Assembly: GCA_003519585.1 (NCBI GenBank)
Contig: DOWL01000147.1
Coordinates: 1 to 22,547 of the forward strand
Reading direction: 5' to 3'
Origin: Nocardioides sp.
Lineage (GTDB): Bacteria > Actinomycetota > Actinomycetes > Propionibacteriales > Nocardioidaceae
Length of the DNA stretch: 22,547 nt
Of the stretch, positions 1 to 8,611 are shown one piece after another. The notes beneath the pieces are model-generated. The model had not been told where the DNA came from. It did not search any database and saw only the letters and a program-made list of their open reading frames with translations. The position numbers and the translations under genes are program-made. Position 1 is the first letter of the stretch, and each line of letters opens with the position of its first letter.

Positions 1-42
1 GTGCCACGAGCGCAGACCCAGACTTAACCCCGACCCACACGA

Positions 43-72
43 AGGCCCGCCCCCCAGTAGGGGAGCGGGCCT
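43..72 (-). terminator. Hairpin terminator after qcrB
   Basis: A near-perfect inverted repeat lies 15 bases past the qcrB stop codon. AGGCCCGC pairs with GCGGGCCT (8 pairs), then after a one-base C/A mismatch CCCC pairs with GGGG around the loop AGTA. There is no T tract after it in the direction of qcrB transcription. That is common for actinobacterial terminators, but termination itself is inferred. Bases 1-42 hold nothing else I can identify. Confidence 0.75.
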
Positions 73-87
73 CGGTGTCGGTGACGG

Positions 88-1851
88 TCAGTCGTCGGCG
101 CGGAGCTTCTCGCCTTCGACCAGGTGGTGGCCATCGAACTGGTGGCCGTCGGCCGCGTGGCCCTCCATCGGCGCCTGGAGCTCGTGCTCGTGCTCGGCGT
201 GGTGGTGACCCTCTTCGAGCTCCTGGACGGTCGGCTTCTGCACGTTGTCGGCGTACATCAGCACCCGCAGCCGGTGGCGGAGGCCGGCGAGCCGGCTGCC
301 GATCCCGCTGCGCGGTTCGACGCCGTTGGCGTCGGGGCCGGTGGGCAGCTCGTCGAGCACCTGCGGGTCGCGGTCTCGGGCGGTGAGCCGGTAGGCGTGC
401 GCCGGAGACAGCGGCAGGTGCCGCTCGGAGTAGCCGCCCTCCGGGGAGCGCATGATGATGCCGCTCTCGTAGCCGTGCAGCAGATCGTCGTTGTCCTTGC
501 GCTGCAACGAGATGCACCAGCGTCGAGCGATCAGGAACGCGATCACCGGTCCGATGAAGACCGCGAACCGCATGAACCAGGTGATCTGGTTGATCGACAG
601 GTGCAGCTTGATCGCGATGATGTCGTTGCCGCCGGCCGCCCAGAAGAGGCCGTACATCGTCATCAGCGCCACCATCGTGGCGGTGCGGGTCGGGGCGTTG
701 CGCGGCCGCTGGAGCAGGTGGTGGTCGCGCTTGTCGCCGGTGATCCAGGCCTCGATGAACGGCAGCAGCAGCAGGATCGTGAACATCAGCATCGGGAGCA
801 CGATGATCGGCAGGAGCACGTTCCAGCTGATCGTGTGACCCCAGATGTGGGTCTCCCAGTTGGGCATGATCCGTAGCGCGCCGTCCGGCCAGCCCATGTA
901 CCAGTCGGGCTGGGACCCGGCGGTGACCTTGGATGGATCGTAGGGGCCGAACTTCCACACCGGATTGATCGATAACAGCCCACCCATCAGGGCGGTGATG
1001 CCGAAGATGATGAAGAAGAACCCGCCCGCCTTGGCGGCGTAGACCGGGAGCATCGGGAAGCCCACGACGTTCTGCTCGGTGCGGCCGGGGCCAGGCCACT
1101 GGGTGTGCTTGTGGTAGACGAGCAGCAGCATGTGGGCGGTGATCAAGGCGAGCAGGAGCCCGGGGATCAGCAGCACGTGCACGATGTAGAGGCGCGGGAT
1201 GATCTGGTCACCCGGGAACTCGCCGCCGAAGAGGAAGAACGACATGTAGGTGCCGACGATCGGCTGGGACTTGATGAAGCCGTCGGCGGCCCGGATGCCG
1301 GTGCCGGAGAGCAGGTCGTCGGGGAGCGAGTAGCCGGTGAAGCCCTCGAGGGTGCCCAGCAGCAGCAGCAGCGCGCCGATGGCCCAGTTGAGTTCGCGCG
1401 GCTTGCGGTGCGCGCCGGTGAAGAAGACCCGCAGCAGGTGGATCATCATCGAGGCCACGAACAGCATCGCGGCCCAGTGGTGGATCTGCCGCATCAGCAG
1501 GCCACCGCGTACGTCGAAGGAGAGCCGCAGCGCGGAGGCGAAGGCCTCCGACATCTCGATCCCGCGCATCTGCGCGTAGGTGCCTTCGTAGGTCGTCTCG
1601 CCCATGCTGGGGGTGAACCAGAGGGTGAGGAAGACGCCGCTGAGGAGCAGGATCACGAAGCTCCACAGCGCGATCTCGCCCAGCATGAAGGACCAGTGGT
1701 CGGGGAAGACCTTGCGGAGGTTCTTCTTGGCCATGGTGGCCAGGCCGAGGCGGTCGTCGGCCCACTCGGCGACCGCGCCGATGCGGTGGGGGCGCGATGC
1801 GGTGGCCGCGGTGGTGTTCGTCGTGGCGACCCGGCTGGTGTCGATGCTCAT
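88..1851 (-). CDS. qcrB: Cytochrome bc1 complex cytochrome b subunit QcrB
   Basis: This is the membrane quinol-oxidising cytochrome b of the actinobacterial bc1-aa3 supercomplex, 587 residues. It passes electrons from menaquinol to the Rieske protein and across the membrane through two b hemes. Candidate heme ligands are H124 and H138 (14 apart) and H225 and H240 (15 apart), the b6-like spacing. The Qo-site motif is PDWY at residues 315-318, the actinobacterial form of PEWY. Hydrophobic helices run from about residue 55 to 445. A soluble C-terminal tail of about 140 residues ends in a run rich in His and acidic residues (about 545-580). The ATG at 1851 is preceded by GGAG about seven bases upstream. 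It is the last gene of ctaE-qcrCAB, starting 19 bases after qcrA ends, and a hairpin follows it. Confidence 0.97.
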   Translation of the reverse strand: MSIDTSRVATTNTTAATASRPHRIGAVAEWADDRLGLATMAKKNLRKVFPDHWSFMLGEIALWSFVILLLSGVFLTLWFTPSMGETTYEGTYAQMRGIEMSEAFASALRLSFDVRGGLLMRQIHHWAAMLFVASMMIHLLRVFFTGAHRKPRELNWAIGALLLLLGTLEGFTGYSLPDDLLSGTGIRAADGFIKSQPIVGTYMSFFLFGGEFPGDQIIPRLYIVHVLLIPGLLLALITAHMLLLVYHKHTQWPGPGRTEQNVVGFPMLPVYAAKAGGFFFIIFGITALMGGLLSINPVWKFGPYDPSKVTAGSQPDWYMGWPDGALRIMPNWETHIWGHTISWNVLLPIIVLPMLMFTILLLLPFIEAWITGDKRDHHLLQRPRNAPTRTATMVALMTMYGLFWAAGGNDIIAIKLHLSINQITWFMRFAVFIGPVIAFLIARRWCISLQRKDNDDLLHGYESGIIMRSPEGGYSERHLPLSPAHAYRLTARDRDPQVLDELPTGPDANGVEPRSGIGSRLAGLRHRLRVLMYADNVQKPTVQELEEGHHHAEHEHELQAPMEGHAADGHQFDGHHLVEGEKLRADD

Positions 1852-1870
1852 GACTTACTCCGGTCTCGAC

Positions 1871-3031
1871 TCATTCGCTCGTGCTGGCCTGGGAGTCGCG
1901 CTCCCAGTAGCTCGGCCCGACGGGCTCTAGGAAGTCGCTCTGGGCGACGAGGTACCCCTCGTCGTCGACCATGAGCGGCAGCTGCGGCAGCGGCCGCGCG
2001 GCCGGCCCGAAGACGACCTTGGCGGCATCGGCCAGGTCGAAGGTCGACTGGTGGCACGGGCACAGCAGGTGGTGGGTCTTCTTCTCGTACAGCGAGATCG
2101 GGCACCCGACATGGGTGCAGATCTTGGAGTAGCAGAGGATCCCGTCGACGGCCCAGTTGTCGCGGCCGGGGGCGGGGTTGTTCTCCTCGGGCAGCATCCG
2201 GACCAGGACCACGGCGCCCTTGGACTTGGCGATCTGGAGGGTGACTCCCTCGAGCACCGGGTGGCCCTCGTCGTCGACCTCGAAGATGATCTCGGGCTCG
2301 GCGTTGAACAGGTCGCCGATCTGCATGTCGCCGGGGCGGACCGGGGTGCCGACCACGTCGCGCACGACCCGCATGCCCTCCTCCCAGACGGTGTTCTCGA
2401 GCCCGGCGCCGGGGTAGGCGTCGGAGTTGGCCACCTGGTTGGGGGTCGGGCCGAGGTCACGGAGCATGACCACCGCGGGGGCCAGCAGCACGCCGACCGC
2501 GCCGAGCATGGAGTTGCGGACCAGTGGCCGGCGCGCGATGCCGGACTCCTCGGCGCCGAGGGCCAGAGCCTGCAGCGTCTCGGCGCGATCCTCGTCGGAG
2601 GAGCGAGCCGGGTGTCGCATCTCGACGATCTCGTGGTCGCTCATCAGCTTGCGCGCCCACTGGATCAGCCCGATGCCGATGAACATCAGCGCCAGGCCGA
2701 GGGTGACGCCGAGCGCGACGTTGGAGGCGCCGAGGCCGAAGATCGTCTGGACGTCCTCGCCGTCGGCTCCACCGTTGATGTCGAAGACGACATAGGCGAC
2801 GACGAACAGCACCGCGGAGACCGCGGACAGGCCGAACAGGGTCGCGATCTGACGCTCGGCGCGGCGTTCGGCGGCCGGGTCGACGTCGGTGGGCCGCCAG
2901 GCGTGCTCGGGCAGGCCGGGGTTGGCCAGCGGCTCGTCGGCGACCAGCGCACCGCCATGATGCCCGTGGTCGCCGTGGTCGGCGGCCTCGTCGCCCGGCT
3001 GGGCGGGGAGGTGGTTGTGGTCGTCGCTCAT
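1871..3031 (-). CDS. qcrA: Cytochrome bc1 complex Rieske iron-sulfur subunit QcrA
   Basis: This is the Rieske [2Fe-2S] subunit, which takes electrons from menaquinol at QcrB and gives them to the diheme cytochrome QcrC. It has 386 residues. The cluster motifs are CTHVGC at 305-310 and CPCH at 324-327, so the ligands are C305, H307, C324 and H327, with C310 and C326 forming the disulfide. As usual in actinobacteria, it has three N-terminal hydrophobic segments (about 65-83, 102-124 and 173-191) before the Rieske domain, rather than one. The first 30 residues are rich in His and Asp. The ATG overlaps the stop of qcrC by four bases (ATGA), which implies translational coupling. Confidence 0.97.
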   Translation of the reverse strand: MSDDHNHLPAQPGDEAADHGDHGHHGGALVADEPLANPGLPEHAWRPTDVDPAAERRAERQIATLFGLSAVSAVLFVVAYVVFDINGGADGEDVQTIFGLGASNVALGVTLGLALMFIGIGLIQWARKLMSDHEIVEMRHPARSSDEDRAETLQALALGAEESGIARRPLVRNSMLGAVGVLLAPAVVMLRDLGPTPNQVANSDAYPGAGLENTVWEEGMRVVRDVVGTPVRPGDMQIGDLFNAEPEIIFEVDDEGHPVLEGVTLQIAKSKGAVVLVRMLPEENNPAPGRDNWAVDGILCYSKICTHVGCPISLYEKKTHHLLCPCHQSTFDLADAAKVVFGPAARPLPQLPLMVDDEGYLVAQSDFLEPVGPSYWERDSQASTSE

Positions 3032-3921
3032 GCCGCGACCTCCTCCTTCTTGGTCTTCGAGGAGCGGGCGGTGTGGGCGGCGATCCAGGTGGCGAAGGCC
3101 ACGGCGATGCCGATCCCGGCCAGCCAGGCGAACATGCCCTCGCTCACCGGCCCCATGCCGCCGAGGTCGAATCCGCCGTACCCGGGCTGCTCGCGCAGGG
3201 AGTAGAGGTAGGCGATCACGTCGCGCTTCTCCTCCGGCGAGAGGTTGCCGTTGGAGAAGCTCGGCATCTGGCCCGGGCCGGTCAGCAGCGCTTCGTAGAT
3301 GTGGCGCGCCTCGGTGTTGCTGAGGTCGGGCGCGTAGCCGCCGTGCGGCATCGCGCCGCCCTTGCCGGCGAAGTTGTGGCAGGCAGTGCAGTTGGTGAGG
3401 AAGATCTGACCGCCGCGGGCGACCGCCTCCTCGCGCTCGGCCTCCGACAGGCCAGCCAGGCTGTAGTCGGCCGGGTCGGGGACGGCCGGGCCGGGACCCA
3501 GGCTCGCGACGTACGCCGCGAGCGCGTCGATCTCGTCTTGGGTGTAGGCGTCGGGCTTGGTGGGGTTCTGCGCACCGGGCTGGGCCATCGGCATCCGGCC
3601 GGTGCCGACCTGGAAGTCGACTGCGGCCGCACCGACGCCGACCAGCGACGGGGCGAGCTGGTTGCCGTCCTCGGTGAGGATGCCCTCGCCGTTCTGGCCG
3701 TGGCAGAACGAGCAGCCGACCAGGAAGAGCTCACGCCCCTGCTCGATCAACTCCTCGTCGCTGGCCGCCGAGTCTGCTGACGAGGACGGCGCGAGCGCGG
3801 CGTAGAGGCTGCCGGTCAGCACGAGCCCGAGCAGGAGCAGCAGCAGCCCGGCCACCGGGCGCCGCCGTTGCCGTGAGACACGGCCTGCGGAGCGGTTCAG
3901 GAAGTCCCGAACTGAAGTCAC
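3028..3921 (-). CDS. qcrC: Cytochrome bc1 complex diheme cytochrome c subunit QcrC
   Basis: This membrane-anchored diheme c-type cytochrome carries electrons directly from the Rieske centre to the aa3 oxidase, replacing a soluble cytochrome c. Counting from the chosen start it has 297 residues: an N-terminal membrane anchor (about 22-43), a first heme site C70-x-x-C73-H74, a second at C178-x-x-C181-H182, and a C-terminal helix (about 263-282). M110/M112 and M219 lie where distal methionine ligands would be expected. The GTG at 3921 was chosen because GAGGA lies eight bases upstream. A longer frame back to 3984 would run into ctaE. The stop overlaps qcrA by four bases. Confidence 0.93.
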   Translation of the reverse strand: MTSVRDFLNRSAGRVSRQRRRPVAGLLLLLLGLVLTGSLYAALAPSSSADSAASDEELIEQGRELFLVGCSFCHGQNGEGILTEDGNQLAPSLVGVGAAAVDFQVGTGRMPMAQPGAQNPTKPDAYTQDEIDALAAYVASLGPGPAVPDPADYSLAGLSEAEREEAVARGGQIFLTNCTACHNFAGKGGAMPHGGYAPDLSNTEARHIYEALLTGPGQMPSFSNGNLSPEEKRDVIAYLYSLREQPGYGGFDLGGMGPVSEGMFAWLAGIGIAVAFATWIAAHTARSSKTKKEEVAA

Positions 3922-3944
3922 GAGCGTTGTCCTCACAGACCCGG

Positions 3945-4583
3945 TTACTTGATGAGGTAGATCGTCGCGAACAGCGCGATCCACACCACGTCGACGAAGT
4001 GCCAGTAATAGGAGACGACGATCGCACTGACCGCCTGCTCATGGGTGAACCGCCGCGCGACGTAGGTCCGCCCCAGCACGAGCAGGAACGCGATCAGACC
4101 ACCGGTCACGTGGAGACCGTGGAAGCCGGTGGTCAGGTAGAACATCGAGCCGTAGGCCGAGCTCGAGAGGGTCACGTGCTCCTGGACGAGCGAGGAGTAT
4201 TCGGTCACCTGGCCGGCGATGAAGACCGCGCCCATGACGTAGGTGAGGATGAACCACTCGCGCAGGCCCCAGCCGCGCACGTGGAAGATCGAGCCCGTCC
4301 GGCCCACCTGACCGCGCTCGGCCGCGAAGACGCCGAGCTGGCAGGTGAGCGAGGAGAGCACCAGGATCGTGGTGTTGACCGAGGCGAACGCGACGTTCAG
4401 CTTCTCGGTGTTCTGCGCCCACAGCTCGGGGCTCACCGACCGGATGGTGAAGTAGGACGCGAACAGCGCGGCGAAGAACATCAGCTCGCTGGAGAGCCAG
4501 ATGATGGTGCCGACGCTGACCATGCTCGGTCGGTCGTGGTGCCCGTGGAGGCGCGAGGCCGGGATGGTCTGTGCTGTCGCCAC
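3945..4583 (-). CDS. ctaE: Cytochrome c oxidase subunit III CtaE
   Basis: This is subunit III of the aa3-type heme-copper oxidase, a 212-residue membrane protein that stabilises the catalytic subunit and its proton uptake. Family landmarks are visible: the conserved glutamate in [10 protein letters not shown] (E33), [12 protein letters not shown] at 148-159 and [10 protein letters not shown] at 192-201. There are about five hydrophobic helices, the short actinobacterial form. The GTG at 4583 is preferred over an upstream in-frame start at 4637 because the protein then begins at the usual point, and because a CATAAT hexamer ends six bases before it. It leads the operon with qcrCAB, as in other actinobacteria. 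The other oxidase subunits (ctaC, ctaD, ctaF) are not in the window. Confidence 0.95.
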   Translation of the reverse strand: MATAQTIPASRLHGHHDRPSMVSVGTIIWLSSELMFFAALFASYFTIRSVSPELWAQNTEKLNVAFASVNTTILVLSSLTCQLGVFAAERGQVGRTGSIFHVRGWGLREWFILTYVMGAVFIAGQVTEYSSLVQEHVTLSSSAYGSMFYLTTGFHGLHVTGGLIAFLLVLGRTYVARRFTHEQAVSAIVVSYYWHFVDVVWIALFATIYLIK

Positions 4584-4595
4584 GCGCTCATTATG
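4584..4595 (-). promoter_or_regulatory. Candidate leaderless promoter of ctaE
   Basis: Read on the minus strand, CATAAT (4595-4590) is followed by exactly six bases and then the GTG of ctaE. Transcription would therefore start on the first base of the start codon. There is no good Shine-Dalgarno sequence, which agrees with a leaderless message. No convincing -35 box is visible. Confidence 0.5.
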
Positions 4596-4645
4596 TCCCG
4601 AGTGCTCCCTGGGGCCACCCCCGGGTCTGCGTGTCACGGCGTCTG

Positions 4646-4657
4646 TAAATTCACAGG
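4646..4657 (+). promoter_or_regulatory. Candidate leaderless promoter of ctaG
   Basis: TAAATT (4646-4651) fits the TAnnnT form of actinobacterial -10 boxes and lies six bases before the GTG of ctaG. It mirrors the arrangement on the other strand for ctaE, so the 74 bases between the two starts would hold two divergent leaderless promoters. No clear -35 box is visible. Confidence 0.5.
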
Positions 4658-5578
4658 GTGCCGCCCTTCGACGCTGGTCGTCTCCTCACGGGGTGGGAGC
4701 TGGCTCCCGTGCCGCTCGTCGTGACGGTCTGGGCGGCCGGTTTCTACCTCATCGGCGTGCGGACCCTCCACCGCCGCGGGGACGCCTGGCCGGTCGGGCG
4801 GACCGTGATGTTCGTGGGTGTCGGGATAGGCTCGTTCTACGTCGCCACCTCGTCCGGGCTTGCGGCGTACGACACGACCTTGCTGAGCGTGCACATGGTC
4901 CAGCACATGGTGCTCTCGATGCTGGTCCCGCTGGCTCTGGCGCTCGGCGCGCCGGTCACGCTGGCGCTGCGCACCCTGCCGCAGCGGCCGCGCCGCACGC
5001 TCCTCGCGGTGCTGCACTCCAGGGTCGCCAAGGTGCTGTCGTTCCCACCCCTCACCCTGCTGCTCTACATCACCTCGCCGTGGGCGCTCTACTTCTCCGG
5101 CTGGTACGACGCCACGCTCAGCCATGTCTGGCTGCACGAGTTGATGCACCTCCACCTGGTCGTGGTCGGCTGCCTGTTCTTCTGGCCGATCGTGGGCATC
5201 GACCCGGTCCCGGGGCGGGTCGCGTACCCGTTCCGGATCCTGCTGGTCGTGCTCACCCTGCCGTTCCACGCGTTCCTGGGCGTCACGATCATGGGACAGG
5301 ACACGCTTCTCGGCGGGGACCACTACCTGGCGCTGCGTGGGCGGCCCGGCTACGGCTGGCTCCCCGACGCGATGGACGACCAGCACCTGGCTGGCGGCCT
5401 GCTGTGGTCCTCGGGAGACTTGATCGGCCTGCTCCTGGTCGGGGTGCTCTTCGTGCAGTGGGTCCGCTCCTCGATGAAGGAGGCGGCCCGCGAGGACCGG
5501 CGGCTGGACCTGCTCGAGGCGCGGGCGCGGGCTCAGGAGACGAGCGCCCGTGAGTCGGGCCCGGCGACCGACCGGTAG
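4658..5578 (+). CDS. ctaG: Cytochrome c oxidase assembly protein, CtaG (caa3_CtaG family)
   Basis: This is a 306-residue multi-pass membrane protein of the family needed for assembly of copper-containing terminal oxidases, probably delivering copper to the CuA or CuB site. It has about seven hydrophobic segments. The family histidine motifs are clear: [10 protein letters not shown] (H79, H83), a helix with H160, H164 and H166, H204 in LPFHAFLG, and [10 protein letters not shown] near 241-250. The C-terminal 35 residues are charged and probably cytoplasmic. The GTG at 4658 is favoured by the -10-like box six bases upstream. It is divergent from ctaE, the gene set it would serve. The next gene starts only 10 bases after its stop. 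Confidence 0.92.
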   Translation: MPPFDAGRLLTGWELAPVPLVVTVWAAGFYLIGVRTLHRRGDAWPVGRTVMFVGVGIGSFYVATSSGLAAYDTTLLSVHMVQHMVLSMLVPLALALGAPVTLALRTLPQRPRRTLLAVLHSRVAKVLSFPPLTLLLYITSPWALYFSGWYDATLSHVWLHELMHLHLVVVGCLFFWPIVGIDPVPGRVAYPFRILLVVLTLPFHAFLGVTIMGQDTLLGGDHYLALRGRPGYGWLPDAMDDQHLAGGLLWSSGDLIGLLLVGVLFVQWVRSSMKEAAREDRRLDLLEARARAQETSARESGPATDR

Positions 5579-5588
5579 CATCCTCGGC
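5576..5588 (+). promoter_or_regulatory. Candidate leaderless promoter of the receiver gene
   Basis: TAGCAT (5576-5581) fits TAnnnT and lies seven bases before the GTG at 5589. Its first three bases are the ctaG stop codon. Read-through from ctaG is equally possible, so this is a weaker case than the ctaE and ctaG sites. Confidence 0.35.
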
Positions 5589-6023
5589 GTGTCCGACCAG
5601 ACAGCCGATCCGAAGAATCGCGTGCGGGTCCTCGTCTACTCCGACGACGCCAACACCCGTCAGCAGGTGATCCTGGCGCTCGGCCGTCGGGTGCACCCGG
5701 ATCTCCCCGAGCTGGAGTACGTCGAGGTGGCCACCGAGCCGGTGGTGATCCAGAACATGGACGCCGGCCGGATCGATCTGGCGATCCTGGACGGCGAGGC
5801 GGTGCCGGCCGGCGGCATGGGCATCGCCAAGCAGCTCAAGGACGAGATCTACGAGTGCCCGCCGCTGTTGGTGCTGACCGGTCGCCCGCAGGACGCGTGG
5901 CTGGCGACCTGGTCGCGGGCCGACGCGGCCGTACCCCACCCGATCGACCCCATCCAGCTGGCCGAGGCGGTGACCGGGCTGCTCCGCTCGTCCAGTCGTT
6001 CGGCCAGCCCCGCCACCAGCTGA
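5589..6023 (+). CDS. Degenerate response-regulator receiver-like protein
   Basis: A single receiver-fold domain of 144 residues with no output domain. The fold pattern is visible: a first strand ([10 protein letters not shown]) with the acidic pair D19/D20, a third strand (DLAILDG) with the candidate phospho-acceptor D68, and a fourth strand ending in T97. The invariant lysine of the fifth strand (usually K-P) is absent; the region reads AVPHPIDP. The site may therefore not be phosphorylated in the normal way, and no histidine kinase is nearby. The GTG at 5589 starts just ahead of the domain; an in-frame GTG at 5550 would overlap ctaG. It lies between ctaG and trpD on the same strand, 11 bases before trpD. 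Its function is unknown. Confidence 0.8.
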   Translation: MSDQTADPKNRVRVLVYSDDANTRQQVILALGRRVHPDLPELEYVEVATEPVVIQNMDAGRIDLAILDGEAVPAGGMGIAKQLKDEIYECPPLLVLTGRPQDAWLATWSRADAAVPHPIDPIQLAEAVTGLLRSSSRSASPATS

Positions 6024-6034
6024 GCCAGCGCGGG

Positions 6035-7057
6035 ATGGCGACCTGGCCCGAGGTGCTCGGCGCCCTCGTGGCGCGCACCGACCTCACCGCCGAGCAGGCG
6101 ACCTGGGCGATGGGGGAGATCCTCTCCGGCGAGGCGACCCCGGCCCAGATCGCCGGGTTCGCCGTCGCCCTGCGCGCCAAGGGCGAGACCGTGGCCGAGA
6201 TCAGCGGGTTGGTCCAGGCGATGTACGAGCAGGCCACCCCGATCGAGGTGCCCGGTCGGCTGCTCGACGTGGTCGGCACCGGTGGCGACCGGTCGATGTC
6301 GGTCAACATCTCCACGATGTCGGCCATCGTCGCCGCGGGAGCTGGCGCTCGCGTGGTCAAGCACGGCAACCGCTCCGCCTCGTCGCAGTCCGGGTCGGCC
6401 GACGTACTCGAGGCGCTCGGCGTCCGCCTGGACCTGCCGCCGCAGCGGGTCGCGGCCCTGGCAGACGAGGCCGGCATCACCTTCCTGTTCGCCGCGGCGT
6501 TCAACCCCGCGATGCGGCACACCGCAGTGCCCCGCAGGGAGTTGGGTATCGGCACTACTTTCAACTTCCTCGGCCCCCTGGCCAACCCGGCCCGGCCGGC
6601 GGCCAACGCGGTCGGCTGCGCCGACCCGCGGATGGCGCCGGTGATGGCGGGAGTATTCGCCGCGCGGGGCGCCGACGCCTGGGTGTTCCGCGGCGACGAC
6701 GGTCTCGACGAGCTGACCACCACCACGACCTCGTCGGTATGGGTGGTGGCCGGGGGAGAGGTCAGCACCGCGACCATCGATCCCGGTGCCCACGGGCTGG
6801 CACCCGCGACCACCGAGGACCTGCGCGGGGGCGATGCGGCGCACAACGCCACCGTCGTACGCCGGCTCCTCGACGGTGACCCGGGCCCGGTCCGCGACGC
6901 GGTCCTGCTCAACGCCGGTGCCGCGCTGGCGGTCTACGACGCCCCCGGCAGCCCGGTCGACGAGGCGCTGACCGCCGGCATCGCGCGGGCCCGCGACGCG
7001 ATCGACTCGGGTGCCGCCAAGGCCACGCTCGACCGCTGGGTCGCGGCGAGCAGCTGA
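6035..7057 (+). CDS. trpD: Anthranilate phosphoribosyltransferase
   Basis: This enzyme transfers the phosphoribosyl group of PRPP to anthranilate in tryptophan biosynthesis. It has 340 residues, the usual family length. Motifs present: GTGGD at 81-85 (PRPP pyrophosphate binding), KHGNRSASS at 109-117, the [19 protein letters not shown] segment at 168-186, and the acidic metal-binding DGLDE at 222-226. The ATG at 6035 was chosen because the protein then begins at the usual N-terminal helical domain. A longer in-frame extension overlaps the receiver gene. The ribosome site is weak, so translation may depend on the upstream gene 11 bases away. No other trp genes are in the window. It converges with the next gene, with only four bases between stops. 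Confidence 0.97.
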   Translation: MATWPEVLGALVARTDLTAEQATWAMGEILSGEATPAQIAGFAVALRAKGETVAEISGLVQAMYEQATPIEVPGRLLDVVGTGGDRSMSVNISTMSAIVAAGAGARVVKHGNRSASSQSGSADVLEALGVRLDLPPQRVAALADEAGITFLFAAAFNPAMRHTAVPRRELGIGTTFNFLGPLANPARPAANAVGCADPRMAPVMAGVFAARGADAWVFRGDDGLDELTTTTTSSVWVVAGGEVSTATIDPGAHGLAPATTEDLRGGDAAHNATVVRRLLDGDPGPVRDAVLLNAGAALAVYDAPGSPVDEALTAGIARARDAIDSGAAKATLDRWVAASS

Positions 7058-7061
7058 GACC

Positions 7062-8480
7062 TTACGAGCCCGGCCAGCCGGGCGGTGCCTGAAGCAGTTC
7101 GACGTCGGGGCTGCTCTCCAGCACCTCCCAGTGCTCGACGGCACGCAGGTTGTAGGCGAGGGGCGAGCCCGGCGGGAGGACGGCGTACTCCGCGCCGGTG
7201 CGGATCAGGAGCTCGCGCCAGCCGGCCCGGGCGGCGTCGAGGTCGGCGTTCCGCTCCAGTTCGGCATCGGTGAACGTGTCGCCGTACCCGTGGATGACCA
7301 GATCGAGTTGGGGGAAGCACCACATCAGGTAGCCGCCGAAGGCGGTCTCGTCGACGACCGCGGTGCCCGCGGGCAGGTCGCCGAGGGCGTCGTCCATCCA
7401 GGCCGGCGTGGCGAGCGGCTCGTCGGCGGTGTGGGGTACGACGAGCGCCAGCGTGGCCAGCGCCAGGGCGTAGCCGGCCGCGACCCCGATCCGCTCCCGA
7501 CGCCGCGCAGGGGGGCGGTCGGCCCCGGTCCGGTCCGTCAGGACGGCTTGGACGCCGGCGGCCGCCAGGGGTGCGACCAGGCAGGCCGCGACCGGCACGG
7601 TGCGCATCGAGTAGACCGCCCAGAGCGCGGCCAACCCGATGAGCAGGAGGTCGAACCACGGGGTCTTACCGCGTCGCATCCGCGGCACGATGGCGAGCGC
7701 GAGCAGCACCAGCAAGGTGACCTTGGGCAGCTCGGTGAAGTCCGGGGGGCCCCACTCGTAGAAGTACTTCGCCCGCGAGCTCACCCGCAGCACGGCCTCG
7801 AACAGTCCGGGTCCGACGGGCGTGAGCAGCGAGACGAGTGCCGAGAGCACCGGCACGGCGAGCATCCGCAGGAGGACTCGTCGCGGGTGCTCGCGGTCCA
7901 GGCCCAGCCCGGCGACCGCGACCAAGCCGATCACGATGCCGATCGGCCACATGCCGTGGCACATGGTCCAGACCCAGGCCACGGGCACCAGCCACCACGG
8001 CACCCGCCCGGTCTCGCGCGCCCGGAGCCAGGCCGCGGTCGTGACCACCACGAGGATGTAGCTGATCTGCTGGGGCCGCATCGACATGCCGGAGGTGCAG
8101 GCCTCCAGCGTGAGCGCCACGACGATGGCGGCGACCAGCGGCTCGGCCTGCCGGCGGCACGCGACGTAGATCGACAGCGCGAGGGTGAGGAACAGCAGCC
8201 CCGCCAGCCAGGCGACCGCGGAGAGCCCGAACCACTCCTCGAGTTGGGCCATCACGATCTGGGGGAGCCACTGGGTCGGCACCCAGTCGGCCGTCGCGAA
8301 CCTCGTCACGGAGCCCGGATCCCGCAGCGACCACGCTCCGGTGAGGAACTCGTGCCCGAACCGCAGGTGGAAGTAGGTGTCCAGGTTGTCCAGCGGCATG
8401 GCCGCCTTCCCGACCAGTACCACCGCGACGCCGACCAGCACGACGTACGCCGTCACCGCGCGGGCCCGGACGAGTTTCAC
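7062..8480 (-). CDS. Polytopic membrane protein, probable GT-C type glycosyltransferase (copy 1)
   Basis: A 472-residue membrane protein with roughly ten hydrophobic helices and a soluble C-terminal region of about 110 residues. The first external loop has NLDTYFHLRFG (33-43) followed by ADWVPTQWLPQ (64-74). An acidic residue next to Y/F-x-H-L-R is reminiscent of the first-loop metal site of GT-C enzymes such as the STT3/AglB oligosaccharyltransferases. I infer transfer of a sugar from a lipid carrier on the outer face of the membrane; no substrate can be read from the sequence. It is a clear paralog of the gene at 10934-12421. The GTG at 8480 is fixed by GGGAGG eight bases upstream, which excludes a long in-frame extension. 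The conserved bipartite element lies 45 bases upstream. Confidence 0.75.
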   Translation of the reverse strand: MKLVRARAVTAYVVLVGVAVVLVGKAAMPLDNLDTYFHLRFGHEFLTGAWSLRDPGSVTRFATADWVPTQWLPQIVMAQLEEWFGLSAVAWLAGLLFLTLALSIYVACRRQAEPLVAAIVVALTLEACTSGMSMRPQQISYILVVVTTAAWLRARETGRVPWWLVPVAWVWTMCHGMWPIGIVIGLVAVAGLGLDREHPRRVLLRMLAVPVLSALVSLLTPVGPGLFEAVLRVSSRAKYFYEWGPPDFTELPKVTLLVLLALAIVPRMRRGKTPWFDLLLIGLAALWAVYSMRTVPVAACLVAPLAAAGVQAVLTDRTGADRPPARRRERIGVAAGYALALATLALVVPHTADEPLATPAWMDDALGDLPAGTAVVDETAFGGYLMWCFPQLDLVIHGYGDTFTDAELERNADLDAARAGWRELLIRTGAEYAVLPPGSPLAYNLRAVEHWEVLESSPDVELLQAPPGWPGS

Positions 8481-8488
8481 GGCGCGAG

Positions 8489-8494
8489 CCTCCC
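8489..8494 (-). promoter_or_regulatory. Ribosome binding site deciding the start of membrane protein copy 1
   Basis: GGGAGG on the minus strand, eight bases before the GTG at 8480. The reading frame stays open far upstream, so this site is the main reason for the chosen start. Confidence 0.75.
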
Positions 8495-8524
8495 AGGTCC
8501 GGTTGGCACCACCACACGCGGATA

Positions 8525-8557
8525 GCCCAAAGGGACTACTCGCCTCGCCGATCGGTC
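8525..8557 (-). promoter_or_regulatory. Bipartite conserved element, copy 1
   Basis: On the plus strand GCCCAAAGGGACTA is followed after eight bases by GCCGATCGG. It consists of an imperfect palindrome around CCC-AAA-GGG and a perfect palindrome CCGATCGG, with centres about 21.5 bases apart (two helical turns). It lies 45 bases upstream of the minus-strand membrane protein and about 55 bases upstream of the plus-strand synthase-like gene, so it could act on both. Copies 2 and 3 are at 12502-12536 and 21061-21093. The regulator is unknown. Confidence 0.65.
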
Positions 8558-8611
8558 CCCACCACCCCTGTTTCGCGGCGCCGGACCGCCCACGGCTGGG
8601 ACCGTGCTGGG

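Noticed and set aside
8525..8557. Bipartite element as a WhiG/FliA-type sigma promoter because of GCCGAT
   Set aside because: That consensus needs TAAA about 15 bases before GCCGATAA. Here only ACTA occurs, eight bases away, and GCCGAT continues into a palindrome. The orientation relative to the minus-strand genes is also wrong.
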